Origin: Bin87 sp034423595
GTDB lineage: Bacteria > Chloroflexota > Dehalococcoidia > Lucifugimonadales > UBA3495
Length of the DNA stretch: 64,000 nucleotides
Direction: 5' to 3'
Assembly (NCBI GenBank): GCA_965207025.1
Contig: OZ242258.1
Location: 3,596,001 to 3,660,000 of the forward strand
Made by a program: the position numbers and the translations under genes. The stretch's first letter is position 1. Every line of letters starts with the position of its first letter. Positions 24,366-32,616 of the stretch are shown in pieces. Below the pieces are notes generated by a model, which did no database searches, was not told the DNA's origin, and was given only the letters and a program-made list of their open reading frames with translations.

Positions 24366-25936
24366 GGCGACGGCGACACGCCTACCATGTCGTACACCAG
24401 GTCCATCCGCAGGCTGCCGCGCACCCAGTCCGCCAGCCGGTCGTACTCCCGATCCCGGGCCACATCAACGCCGTCGGGCAGCGTAACCCCCTTGCGCCGC
24501 GCCAGCTCGCCCAGCATCGCCCGCCGGACGCCGGCGTTGTGGAACAGCCCGTGAATGTACGTACCCATCACCCGACCCGAGTCGTCCAGCGCGCCGTCCA
24601 GCGCGGTGGCGTCGGTCACGGGGGCGTCGGCCCGGTCGTTCACGGCGAAGACCGGCACGAATCCCTCGCCCACCGTCCGCCCCATGTGAATCTCGTACCC
24701 CACGACGCTCTCGCCGGCCGCGCCCGACAGCAGCCCGCCGTTCGCGCTGGCCTCAGATCGCACCGTCGCCTGCACCCGATGGGTCTCCTTACTGCCGGCA
24801 AACGTCGTGGATAGGGGCAACAATCCAAGGCCATCCGCCTGCCCGATGGTCGATTCGATGCCATCGGGATCGTACAGCGCATCGCCCAGCATCTGGTAGC
24901 CACCACAGATGCCTACAATGGCGGAACCGCGCTCATGCGCCGATGCCACCGCCTGCGACAACCCTTGCTGCTCCATCCACAGCAGGTCGGGGATGGTGGT
25001 CTTGCTGCCCGGCAGAATCACCAGGTCGGGGTCGCCCAACCGGTCGCCGTGCTGCACGTAGCGCAGGTTCACCCCCGGCTCCCGGGCCAGCGGGTCGAAG
25101 TCGTCAAAGTTCGAGATGTGCGGCACCTGCACCACGGCTACGTCCAGCACGGCAGCAGCAGATGATGACGGCGGCGTGATCTCCAGCGCCACCGAGTCCT
25201 CCTCGGGGATGTGAATGTCCCGGTAGTGGTGTACCACTCCGACGACCGGCTTGCTGGTGTAGTCCTCCAGCCACGTCAACCCATCGGTGAGCAGGCTGAC
25301 GTCGCCGCGAAACTTGTTGATGAGCAATCCCTTGACTGCCGCCCGCTCCGCGTCATCCAGCAGTTGCAGCGTGCCCACCAGCGACGCGAACACGCCGCCC
25401 CGGTCGATGTCGCCGCACAGCAGCACCGGCGCGTCCGCGTGCAGCGCGACCCGCATGTTGACGATCTCGGTGGCCTTCAGGTTGATCTCGGCGGGGCTGC
25501 CCGCGCCCTCGATCACCACCACGTCGTGCTCCCGACGCAGGGTGTCCAGCGACCGCGCCACCGATTCCCACAACGTGGCCTTCATCTCAAAGTAGTCGCG
25601 GGCGCGCGCCGAGGTCCACGGACGTCCCATCAACACCACCTGGGCGTGACTGTCGGCCTCCGGTTTGAGCAGCACCGGATTCATCTCCACTCGCGCCTCC
25701 ACGCCGGCCGCCTCTGCCTGCACCGCCTGCGCCCGCCCGATCTCCGCGCCATCGGGCGTCACATACGAATTGTTGGACATATTCTGCGCTTTGAACGGCG
25801 CGACGCGCAGCCCGTCCTGCCGCAGGATGCGGCACAGCGCGGACACCAGTACGCTCTTGCCCACGTGGGACGCCGTCCCCTGTACCATCAGCACGCGCCC
25901 CAACGGCGGATTCAGTTCATTGCCCGCAGCGACCAT
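24362..25936 (-). CDS. cobQ: CobQ/CbiP cobyric acid synthase
   Basis: The 524-residue protein has an N-terminal ATPase-like domain (MVQGTASHVGKSVLVSALCRIL, PFKAQNMSNNSYVTPDGAEIGRAQAVQAEAAG, VIEGAGSPAEINL, GDIDRGGVFASLVGT). It also has a C-terminal class I glutaminase-like domain with LVILPGSKTTIPDLLWM and the nucleophile elbow IVGICGGYQMLG, then YEIHMGRT and GTYIHGLFHN. It amidates four peripheral carboxylates of adenosylcobyrinic acid a,c-diamide. GGAGG precedes the start. The length and all motifs are intact. It is preceded by hyuA with a 34-base gap, and no cobalamin riboswitch is visible between them. Confidence 0.95.
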   Translation of the reverse strand: MVAAGNELNPPLGRVLMVQGTASHVGKSVLVSALCRILRQDGLRVAPFKAQNMSNNSYVTPDGAEIGRAQAVQAEAAGVEARVEMNPVLLKPEADSHAQVVLMGRPWTSARARDYFEMKATLWESVARSLDTLRREHDVVVIEGAGSPAEINLKATEIVNMRVALHADAPVLLCGDIDRGGVFASLVGTLQLLDDAERAAVKGLLINKFRGDVSLLTDGLTWLEDYTSKPVVGVVHHYRDIHIPEEDSVALEITPPSSSAAAVLDVAVVQVPHISNFDDFDPLAREPGVNLRYVQHGDRLGDPDLVILPGSKTTIPDLLWMEQQGLSQAVASAHERGSAIVGICGGYQMLGDALYDPDGIESTIGQADGLGLLPLSTTFAGSKETHRVQATVRSEASANGGLLSGAAGESVVGYEIHMGRTVGEGFVPVFAVNDRADAPVTDATALDGALDDSGRVMGTYIHGLFHNAGVRRAMLGELARRKGVTLPDGVDVARDREYDRLADWVRGSLRMDLVYDMVGVSPSP

Positions 25937-25970
25937 CGGTTACCTCCACCAAAATCATACCCATTACCGT

Positions 25971-27980
25971 TCACCCGCCAGGCTGTAGGATGAGGTTGCC
26001 ATACGGATCAACCTCGCCGTTCCACCCGGGGGGCACGACGATGGTCGTGTCCAGTTGCAACAACAGAGCCGGCCCGGCGATGCGGTTGCCCGTTTGCAAT
26101 CGGTCCCGGTCATAAAGCGTGGTCTCGACGGCGCCGCCGGCGAACACCACCTCGGCATTTCCAATGGCGGCGTGGTCGGCATCCGATCCTTGGGCTACTG
26201 CCGGTTCCAGCGCCGGCTTGTCCACCGCCAGCGCCAGTTTGAGGCGCAGGTTGACCACCTCGATGGGCAGGTCCCGGTCGGCGTAACCGAACCGTTGCAG
26301 GTGGGCCTCGTAGAAATCGCCCGCGATGTAGTCCGTGAGGTTGCCAGGCGCGTCCAGGGGCGGGCAGTCCACCGTGAGCTCGAATGACTGGCCGACGTAG
26401 CGCACGTCAAGAAACCGCCGGGGTGTCATGCCGTCAGCAGGGAGTTCTTCGTCCACCAGCTCGGCGCGGGCCAGTTGTTCCATGCCTCGAAACTCGGTAT
26501 CCAGGCGGGCCTGGTCCAAGTCGTCGCCCCGCAGCATCACGGTGCGCGAGTAGTCCTTTACCACGTCGGCGATGGCGACGCCCAGGGCCGACAGTATGCC
26601 CGGGTGCCCCGGAACCAGCACGCGGGGGATGCCCAGCTCGGCGGCCAGTTCGCAGGCGTGCATCGGGCCCGCGCCGCCGAACGGGATCAGCGTGAACTCC
26701 CGGGGGTCGTAGCCGCGTTCCAGGGAGATGGCGCGAATGGCCCGTTCCATGTTGGAGTTGACCACGCGGATGATGCCCAAAGCGGTATCAGTAGCTGACG
26801 CGCCGACGCCGCTGGCAAGGTCGGACAGCAGAGTCTGGGAGCGTTCCAGGTCCAGCGTCATCCGTCCGCCCAGGAAACCGTCGGGGCGCAACCTGCCCAG
26901 GGTCAAGTTGGCGTCAGTCACGGTGATGCGGTCGCCGTGACCGTAACAGGCCGGGCCGGGATCTGCGCCAGCCGACTGAGGGCCGACTACCAGCGCGCCG
27001 CCGGCGTCCACCCGTGCGATGGACCCCCCTCCGGCTCCGACGGTGTGGATCTCGATCATGGGAACGCTGACGGGATAGCCGCCCAGGTTTGCGGCGGTCG
27101 TCTCCTTGATGCGGCCGGGGCAGAGGGAAACGTCGGTAGAGGTGCCGCCCATATCCAGGGTGATGATGTCGGGATAGCCGGCCTGCACCCCGGTGTAGAA
27201 CGCGCCCACGACTCCCCCGGCTGGCCCGCTGAGAATGGTGCGGACGGGCTGCTCGGCGGCCAGGCTGGCGGTGATGCTGCCGCCGGAGGACTGCATGATG
27301 CGCAGCCCACGCCCCAGCGCAGATTCCAGTTGCGTCAGGTAGCGGGCCATCACTGGGCCAACGTAGGAGTTGACTACCACGGTGCTCGTGCGCTCGTACT
27401 CGCGGAACTCCGGCAGAATCTTCGACGAGATCGAAATGAAAGGGTTGTTGGGCAGTTCGGTGAGACGCTGCGCCAGCGTTTCCTCATGCACTGGATTCAG
27501 GAAGGAGAACAGGAAGGAAACGGCCACGCCATCGACCTCGGCCTCGTTGAGCAGCGCTAGCAGGGCCTCCACCGACTCGGGCGTCAGGTCTTCCAGGATT
27601 GCCCCGGTATAGTCGATCCGCTCGGGTAAGCCGAACCGGAGTTGCCACGGCGACAGCGGCGCGGGACGCTCCATGGACAGGTCATACAGGTCGGCTCGGT
27701 TCTGGCGTCCGATTTCCAGCACGTCCTCGAAGCCCAGGGTCGTCACCAGCGCGGTGCGGCCCCCCTTGCCCTCCAGCAGCGCGTTGGTAGCTACGGTGCT
27801 GCCGTGGATGAAGTCGGTAGCGGCGATGTCAACGTTGGTCTCGCTGATGCCGCGGGTGATGCCCTGGGAAGGATCGGCGGGAGTGGAGGGAAGCTTGTGG
27901 ACGGACAGGCGGCCGTCCTCCAGGATGGCGATGTCGGTGAACGTGCCACCGACATCAATACCGACTATGGTGTGTGGCAT
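25971..27980 (-). CDS. hyuA: hydantoinase/oxoprolinase family protein, HyuA-type subunit
   Basis: This 669-residue protein is full length for the N-methylhydantoinase A subunit. It has the ASKHA ATPase phosphate motif VGIDVGGTFTDIAIL at the N-terminus, FIHGSTVATNALLEGKGGRTALVTTLGFEDVLEIGRQ, SGPAGGVVGAFYTG, DMGGTSTDVSLC and FGGAGPMHACELA. Family members open cyclic amides such as hydantoins or 5-oxoproline using ATP and normally work with a HyuB subunit. No HyuB is adjacent here, so the partner must be elsewhere or the protein acts alone. GGAGAA precedes the ATG inside the end of the upstream gene, indicating one transcript with the coiled-coil gene. Confidence 0.9.
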   Translation of the reverse strand: MPHTIVGIDVGGTFTDIAILEDGRLSVHKLPSTPADPSQGITRGISETNVDIAATDFIHGSTVATNALLEGKGGRTALVTTLGFEDVLEIGRQNRADLYDLSMERPAPLSPWQLRFGLPERIDYTGAILEDLTPESVEALLALLNEAEVDGVAVSFLFSFLNPVHEETLAQRLTELPNNPFISISSKILPEFREYERTSTVVVNSYVGPVMARYLTQLESALGRGLRIMQSSGGSITASLAAEQPVRTILSGPAGGVVGAFYTGVQAGYPDIITLDMGGTSTDVSLCPGRIKETTAANLGGYPVSVPMIEIHTVGAGGGSIARVDAGGALVVGPQSAGADPGPACYGHGDRITVTDANLTLGRLRPDGFLGGRMTLDLERSQTLLSDLASGVGASATDTALGIIRVVNSNMERAIRAISLERGYDPREFTLIPFGGAGPMHACELAAELGIPRVLVPGHPGILSALGVAIADVVKDYSRTVMLRGDDLDQARLDTEFRGMEQLARAELVDEELPADGMTPRRFLDVRYVGQSFELTVDCPPLDAPGNLTDYIAGDFYEAHLQRFGYADRDLPIEVVNLRLKLALAVDKPALEPAVAQGSDADHAAIGNAEVVFAGGAVETTLYDRDRLQTGNRIAGPALLLQLDTTIVVPPGWNGEVDPYGNLILQPGG

Positions 27981-27986
27981 ATGGGG

Positions 27987-28505
27987 TCAGTTCTCCGTGG
28001 CGTCAGCGGACGGATCTGGTAACGAAGGCAAGCCGAGGGCCGCTTCAATGCGGCTGAAGCGGGCGGCGATTTCCCGGTCGTGCTCGGCACGGACGCGCCC
28101 AACCTCGGCCTCGGCGCGTTGGGCGCGTTGCCGGGCTTCTTCAGCCTGCTGCAAGGATTGCTCGGCTTCCTGCCGGGACTGCTCGGCTTCCTGCCGGAAC
28201 TGCTCGGCCTGCTGTCGAAGCTGTTCGATTTCCTGTTGCGCTTTGGCGGCTTTCTGCTCCGACTGTTTGGCGGATTCTTCGGCTTTGGCAGCCCTCTCAT
28301 CAGCTTTCTGGGCGCGGTCGTCGCGCAGGATTCCAAGCAACAAGGCGAAACCTCCTATCCCGTTTCCGCTGAGGGCGACGGCCAACTGGGCGACGCCGGC
28401 CGCCGTACTGTATTGGAGCGCCAACCACGCGAATACCGTCGCAACCAGCAGGGCGCTGGTGTATGCGACAAAAGCCATTATATACAATCGTTTTCTCGTG
28501 TTCAT
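27987..28505 (-). CDS. membrane-anchored coiled-coil protein
   Basis: The 172-residue protein has two N-terminal membrane segments (about 8-29 and 36-58). From about 60 to 155 it has a long Ala/Glu/Gln-rich coiled coil with repeats of the type EAEQSRQEAEQSLQQAEEARQRA, then a short acidic tail. No enzyme motif is visible. The layout, a hairpin membrane anchor with a cytoplasmic coil, suggests a scaffold or cell-envelope role. It lies 6 bases upstream of hyuA. The repetitive coil makes homology searches unreliable; I do not recognise a named family. Confidence 0.7.
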   Translation of the reverse strand: MNTRKRLYIMAFVAYTSALLVATVFAWLALQYSTAAGVAQLAVALSGNGIGGFALLLGILRDDRAQKADERAAKAEESAKQSEQKAAKAQQEIEQLRQQAEQFRQEAEQSRQEAEQSLQQAEEARQRAQRAEAEVGRVRAEHDREIAARFSRIEAALGLPSLPDPSADATEN

Positions 28506-28605
28506 GGCGTGACTACAGCGGCGTCCCGGTTGGCATATAGCAGAGACGCGCCATTATGCAATACGAACGGTCCCGGCGCCACATCTGACTGTCAATGTCA
28601 GGGCA

Positions 28606-28641
28606 CATCAAAAAGCCCGGGGAGCGCACGCTCCCCGGGCT
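28606..28641 (-). terminator. intrinsic terminator after the tandem small membrane genes
   Basis: A perfect 13-base stem (AGCCCGGGGAGCG with CGCTCCCCGGGCT) is followed on the minus strand by TTTTTTGATG. It lies 26 bases past the stop of the second small gene and upstream of the coiled-coil gene, so it separates the two minus-strand units. Confidence 0.85.
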
Positions 28642-28667
28642 GATATACGATATGGAGGGCTGGGGTT

Positions 28668-28829
28668 TTAGTCGGCGGGCGACGGAGCCGGCTGCGTGTT
28701 AGTGTCCTCGCGTCCCATCGGCACGACGGCGGCGTTTTCGCTTTCCTTACGGCGTATGAAGAACCTCGGAACGAGTACCCAGAGCGCGAAGAGTCCCACG
28801 AAAGCGGCGGCAGCGGCGATAGGAAGCAT
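28668..28829 (-). CDS. small single-pass membrane protein, paralogue 2 of tandem pair
   Basis: This 53-residue protein starts at the ATG at 28829 with GGAGACA as ribosome binding site. Residues 3-20 (PIAAAAAFVGLFALWVLV) form one membrane helix. PRFFIRRKESENA then gives a positive-inside flank, and a polar tail ends SPAD. It is clearly a duplicate of the gene at 28871: 25 of the first 33 residues are identical, including AAFVGLFALWV and VPRF. No family is recognised. A strong terminator follows. The operator upstream of the pair (29090-29127) suggests nitrogen control. Confidence 0.8.
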   Translation of the reverse strand: MLPIAAAAAFVGLFALWVLVPRFFIRRKESENAAVVPMGREDTNTQPAPSPAD

Positions 28830-28870
28830 GGTCAGTTGTCTCCGTCCGATTTGGGTTGGTTGGTCGATTT

Positions 28871-29020
28871 TTAATCAGCAGCCTGCGGAGCGAATTCTTC
28901 CTGCGGTGCCATGGTCATGGAGGCGTTCTCGTCGTTGTGGCGGCGCAGGATGAAACGGGGCACGATGACCCAGAGAGCGAACAGTCCAACGAAGGCGGCT
29001 CCGGCGGCTATGGCAAGCAT
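28871..29020 (-). CDS. small single-pass membrane protein, paralogue 1 of tandem pair
   Basis: This 49-residue protein has GGAGACAG 7 bases before the ATG at 29020. It has one membrane helix (MLAIAAGAAFVGLFALWVIV), a basic VPRFILRRHND segment and an acidic tail ending QAAD. It lies 41 bases upstream of its paralogue. Both genes share the same ribosome binding site sequence and spacing, so the whole unit was duplicated. The hydrophobic helix and cationic collar are typical of regulators or accessory subunits of membrane complexes, but that is inference. Both genes are short enough to be missed by automatic annotation. Confidence 0.8.
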   Translation of the reverse strand: MLAIAAGAAFVGLFALWVIVPRFILRRHNDENASMTMAPQEEFAPQAAD

Positions 29021-29089
29021 TTCAATCTGTCTCCAATGGTGATTGGGCGAGTTCGCCCGTTTCGATGGAGCAAATTATGCCGAAGGGGT

Positions 29090-29127
29090 GTTACGCCGGT
29101 TTTGCGCCAATGTTACGCCTTTGTAAC
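29090..29127 (-). promoter_or_regulatory. GlnR-like operator: four pentamers phased by 11 bases
   Basis: Read on the minus strand the site is GTTAC-n6-GTAAC-n6-GCAAA-n6-GTAAC, with pentamers at 29123-29127, 29112-29116, 29101-29105 and 29090-29094. The spacing is exactly 11 bases throughout, one face of the helix. It ends 70 bases before the first small membrane gene, and CATAAT follows 10 bases later as a possible -10. The architecture is that of the actinobacterial GlnR box (GTnAC-n6-GaAAC, repeated). Matching sites precede both ammonium transporters. Confidence 0.7.
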
Positions 29128-29173
29128 ATTCCAAAACCTGTTGGCTCCGGTTTGCCGGAGGCTTATGGGTCCA

Positions 29174-30226
29174 TCAAACCCGCGATTCCACACCGATCCA
29201 CCAGTGGCGCCCCTTGCCACGCCGCTTTCGTTCGTAGCCGCGCGCCCGCAGTTCCAGACCGAACTTGCGCTGGCTGTGGGCCAGATAACCGTGGTCCAGG
29301 CACCAATTGGCGTAGGAGGTGTATAGGTCTCCGGCCAGGTTCATCGCCCGCGAGCCGGTGGAGCAGGCGTTGGCTACAAACTCATCAACTGGCCCCATCT
29401 CCGTAGCCTGGGATGCCACCGAAATTCGCGGTTCGGGTGGGCCCTCGGGCGCGATCCAGCCGGCAGGGGTGTCGCCGCCCGTGTCCTCTGCTAACGACCC
29501 GTACCGACGCAGCCGACCGGACCCACTGCCGTAGCCACCCACGTCGCTGATCGGACTCGCCGACGGTATTTCCCGTGAGAAATGTTCCGCCAGCAGCCCC
29601 AGCAGTCCATAATTTCCGGACGACGCCTGCAATGCCACCGAGACGTCGATCCCGTCCAGACAATACGAAACGAACAGGGACAGGTCCAGGTAACGCGCCA
29701 AGCTGCCGAAATGTCCCCAACGGATTTCCTCGCCGTGCAGGTTCTGCGCGTCCAGCGCAAAGTCCATGTCGGGAATGGCGTAGTTTTGCCGGAATTCGGG
29801 AGGTATGCGCCAGGTGGGGGCCATCAGGTCCAGCGCCACGCTCTGGCAGATCAAATATGCGGCCGCGCGGGCATTCCAGAGATCGACGTCCGGTTGTTCG
29901 GCCGCCGGCGGGGGAAGGTGTGAAACAGGCCCGAACACGGTTTCGGCCTCGCGCTGCGTTTGCATCGCCAGCAGGGCGAATGCCCCGCGGACCTGGTTCC
30001 CGGTGGTGCGCAGCAGAGACCGGTAGTCTGTCACCTGGAGGGGGAGACTGGATTCAAATGTCTGCCCGCTCTCGCGCCTCAGTTCCCCGCGGTTGGGAAC
30101 CAGAGTGGCGGTGATCAGACCCCGGTGGGATGCTGCATACACGGCCATCGCCAGGCACAGGTTCTCACGGGCCAGCCGAACCCTTCCGCCTGGCGTGAGA
30201 GCCGCAGTTTCGGGGGGCGATGACAT
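29174..30226 (-). CDS. protein of unknown function with P4-type primase C-terminal winged-helix domain
   Basis: The 350-residue protein has no recognisable enzyme core. Its last 70 residues (VDEFVANACSTGSRAMNLAGDLYTSYANWCLDHGYLAHSQRKFGLELRARGYERKRRGKGRHWWIGV in outline) match the C-terminal winged-helix of phage P4/D5-type primase-helicases: F---C, LY--Y--WC, F---L--RG, R-W-G. The N-terminal 250 residues have a helical opening (RENLCLAMAVYAASHRGLI) and a Gly/Ser-rich linker (about 227-275). No Walker motifs or primase catalytic residues are present, so this is the DNA-binding module on an unknown partner. It may derive from a mobile element. Confidence 0.65.
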   Translation of the reverse strand: MSSPPETAALTPGGRVRLARENLCLAMAVYAASHRGLITATLVPNRGELRRESGQTFESSLPLQVTDYRSLLRTTGNQVRGAFALLAMQTQREAETVFGPVSHLPPPAAEQPDVDLWNARAAAYLICQSVALDLMAPTWRIPPEFRQNYAIPDMDFALDAQNLHGEEIRWGHFGSLARYLDLSLFVSYCLDGIDVSVALQASSGNYGLLGLLAEHFSREIPSASPISDVGGYGSGSGRLRRYGSLAEDTGGDTPAGWIAPEGPPEPRISVASQATEMGPVDEFVANACSTGSRAMNLAGDLYTSYANWCLDHGYLAHSQRKFGLELRARGYERKRRGKGRHWWIGVESRV

Positions 30227-30247
30227 AGTTTTGGGGTTGGCAATGAC

Positions 30248-30275
30248 GTAGAGGCGAGGTATGCCTCGCCCCTAC
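30248..30275 (+). repeat. GTAGGGGCG-type palindrome, copy 2
   Basis: GTAGAGGCGAGG and TGCCTCGCCCCTAC form an inverted repeat with arms like copy 1, one mismatch in the left arm (GTAGAGG for GTAGGGG) and a different centre. It lies between two same-strand genes. Confidence 0.7.
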
Positions 30276-30308
30276 GGTGATACGGCGTCAAGCCACCGAG
30301 TGAGCGGT

Positions 30309-31280
30309 CTAGGTGTTGATGTCCATGACCACCTTGATGATATTGTCGTCCCGTTGTTCGTACATGTCGTAGGCTTGCTGGATGTCGGAGAAGCCAACCC
30401 GGTGGGTGATCAGCTCGGCGGGGTCGGCCCAGCCGCGATCGCGCAGGTCCACCATGTCCTGGATCTGGCTGATGGGGTCGCCGCTGCGCGCGCCGGTGGT
30501 GGGAATGATCCGGGGCTGCTTGTCCATCCAGAGGTTGTGCTCGATGGGCACCATGTGGTCGGTCTGGATGCCGAAGATGATGACCTGGCCGAACTGCCGC
30601 ACGTGGCGGAAGCACTCGTTCAGCGCGTCAGGGTAGCCGGCGGCCTCAACGCAGACGTCGGGGCCGGCGCCCTTGGTGATTTCCATGACGGCTTCGTGAA
30701 CGTCCTGGGTGTCAGGATTGATCCGGTGCGTGGACCCCATCTCCTTGGACTTTTCCAGGCGGTAGTCCAGGGGATCGACGACTATGACGTTGCGCGCGCC
30801 CATGCGGGACAGGATCATGGTGAAGCTGAGGCCGATGCTGCCCTGCCCGAAGACGAGAATGTTCTGCTGAAGGGGGCTGCCCATCTGGCGGCACGAATAG
30901 AGGACCGTGCCCGGGGGCTGGCACATGACCCATTCATCCAGGCCGCCGTATTCGGGCAGGAGGGCCATGCGTCCGGGTTCAGACAGGATGTAGTCGCAGA
31001 GACCGCCGGTGCCGGGGTAGGGAATCGCGATGACGCGCTGGCCTTCACGGAACTCGTCGGTCTTGCTGTCCACGATGACGCCGGCCAGCTCGTGCGCGCC
31101 TTTGCAGGGGGCCATGGGGTACTCGGACTCGTCGAGTACGGGGCCGTAGGTGTGACGGATGTCGGAGCCGCAGACGCTGACCGACTCCATCTTGATCAGC
31201 ACCTGGCCGTCGTTGGGGGCTGGCGTGTCAACTTCGGTGAACTCCCAACGCTTGGGGGCGACTAGCTGGGCTGCTTTCAT
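30309..31280 (-). CDS. zinc-dependent alcohol dehydrogenase family protein
   Basis: The start MKAAQLVAPKRWEF at 31280 gives 323 residues. The MDR pattern is present: SVCGSDIRHTYG supplies the catalytic zinc cysteine, KGAHELAGVIV is the GHE-like motif (here GAHE), and EFREGQRVIA follows. The Rossmann part is ILVFGQGSIGLSFTMILSRMGARNVIVVDPLDYRLEKSKEMG. The structural zinc lobe with four close cysteines is missing, as in shorter members. It probably oxidises a polyol or alcohol with NAD(H); the substrate cannot be given. AGGAGC lies about 10 bases before the start. Confidence 0.85.
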   Translation of the reverse strand: MKAAQLVAPKRWEFTEVDTPAPNDGQVLIKMESVSVCGSDIRHTYGPVLDESEYPMAPCKGAHELAGVIVDSKTDEFREGQRVIAIPYPGTGGLCDYILSEPGRMALLPEYGGLDEWVMCQPPGTVLYSCRQMGSPLQQNILVFGQGSIGLSFTMILSRMGARNVIVVDPLDYRLEKSKEMGSTHRINPDTQDVHEAVMEITKGAGPDVCVEAAGYPDALNECFRHVRQFGQVIIFGIQTDHMVPIEHNLWMDKQPRIIPTTGARSGDPISQIQDMVDLRDRGWADPAELITHRVGFSDIQQAYDMYEQRDDNIIKVVMDINT

Positions 31281-31374
31281 TTGGAGGCTGCTCCTTTCAA
31301 CAGGATGTCGTTTTGAGATTGAATCGCCGGGCAATCATAGTATGCCCAGGTACGTGGGGCAACCCGGCAGGTTG

Positions 31375-31980
31375 CTACTCGTCGCGGGGCGGACGGCGAC
31401 GGTGGTGGAATATATCGGCAAGGGGAATGACAAGGCCGGGCAGCAGCGGCGTGGTGAGGGTGTCGGCGGCGGTGAGGGTTGGGCGCTCGATGTATTCGCC
31501 GCCCCACAGTTCCAGCGGGAGAACGTTGTCGTTGACGGGATCGAAAATCCAATACTCTTGGACGCTGGCTTCGGCATACAACTGACGCTTGCGCACCAAG
31601 TCGCGGTTGCGGTCGGTGGAGAGGATTTCGATTACGATGTCGGGGATTCTGCCCGAGGCGCTGATGTCGGATTCGTCGCCGGGTTTGCGCACGAAGATGG
31701 ATAGGTCGGGTATCAGGATGCGTCCGGATTCCTGGGAAATGATGATGACCAGTTCGCTGTACACCTCGGCCGGAGGTTCATCGAAGCTCTCCAAATGGTT
31801 TTCAAAGAAGTTCGTTAGCCTACTCGACACAAATAGATGGATACGGCGTGGTCGGGGCATAAAGTAAAGTTCTCCATCGTCGAGTTCCAGCCAGCGGTAT
31901 TCGTCGATCTCTGGCAAGGCGAGATACTCGGCGGCGGACATGCGGGTCCCGGTGCGGAGTTTGGGCTTGGTGGTGGTCAT
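31375..31980 (-). CDS. Uma2 family endonuclease-like protein (tandem copy 2)
   Basis: The frame from ATG at 31980 encodes 201 residues; a longer frame into the upstream gene is out of register with it and spurious. MSAAEYLALPEIDEYRWLELDDGELYFMPRPRRIH opens the protein, ILIPDLSIFV and IPDIVIEILSTDRNRDLVRKRQLYAEASVQEYWIFDP carry the PD-(D/E)xK residues. It follows the copy at 32000 by 19 bases. The last 50 or so codons of the two genes are almost identical in bases (for example VQEYWIFDPVNDNVLPLEL), while the middles differ, which points to gene conversion. Confidence 0.88.
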   Translation of the reverse strand: MTTTKPKLRTGTRMSAAEYLALPEIDEYRWLELDDGELYFMPRPRRIHLFVSSRLTNFFENHLESFDEPPAEVYSELVIIISQESGRILIPDLSIFVRKPGDESDISASGRIPDIVIEILSTDRNRDLVRKRQLYAEASVQEYWIFDPVNDNVLPLELWGGEYIERPTLTAADTLTTPLLPGLVIPLADIFHHRRRPPRDE

Positions 31981-31999
31981 GGCGTGGCCTCCGGCGAAT

Positions 32000-32599
32000 C
32001 TACTCGTCCCGGGGCGGACGGCGTCGGTGGTTGAAGATGCTGCCCAGCGGGATTTCCAGGCCGGGCAGCAGCGGCGTGGTGAGGGTGTCGTCCGCGGTGA
32101 GGGTGGGACGCTCGACGTATTCACCGCCGCGAAGTTCCAGCGGGAGAACGTTGTCGTTGACGGGATCGAAAATCCAATACTCTTGGACGCCGGCCTCGGT
32201 GTAAATTCGCCGCTTGAACACCAGGTCATGGCTGCGGTCGGTGGACAGAATCTCCACCACAATGTCGGGCACACCTTCTACATATATTCTCCCGCCGACG
32301 TCATCCCGTCCGGCAAGTATGATCACTAGATCCGGTTCCACCGCCCTCTGCAACCCTTCTGACAGTATGGTGGTTATGTCGTGATGCACCTCGTAAGGCG
32401 GTATGTCGAAATCGTCCAGAAATGCCTCGAAATGTATGCCGAGGTGCCTCATCAAAAACTGGTGGTCTTTGGTAGGTGTGCTCATAACGTAAAGGACCCC
32501 GTCAAACAGCTCCAGCCTCTCGTCGGTTTCGCCGAGGGCCAGGAACTCGTCCAGGGACATGCGGGTCCCGGTGCGGAGTTTGGGTTTGGCGGTGGTCAT
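32000..32599 (-). CDS. Uma2 family endonuclease-like protein (tandem copy 1)
   Basis: The start MTTAKPKLRTGTRMSLDEFL at 32599 gives 199 residues and matches the N-terminus of the downstream copy, which supports it over a longer frame into the flavin oxidoreductase. VEPDLVIILAGRDD and VPDIVVEILSTDRSHDLVFKRRIYTEAGVQEYWIFDP carry the acidic and lysine residues of the fold. The middle region (residues 40-110) is quite different from the neighbour, whereas the C-terminus is nearly identical. It lies 17 bases downstream of the flavin oxidoreductase gene on the same strand. Confidence 0.88.
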   Translation of the reverse strand: MTTAKPKLRTGTRMSLDEFLALGETDERLELFDGVLYVMSTPTKDHQFLMRHLGIHFEAFLDDFDIPPYEVHHDITTILSEGLQRAVEPDLVIILAGRDDVGGRIYVEGVPDIVVEILSTDRSHDLVFKRRIYTEAGVQEYWIFDPVNDNVLPLELRGGEYVERPTLTADDTLTTPLLPGLEIPLGSIFNHRRRPPRDE

Positions 32600-32616
32600 A
32601 GTGGCCCCCGGGAAGC

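Noticed and set aside
31981..32274. N-terminal extension of the second Uma2 gene into the first
   Set aside because: It is out of frame with the first gene. The true start at 31980 aligns with the start of the paralogue.
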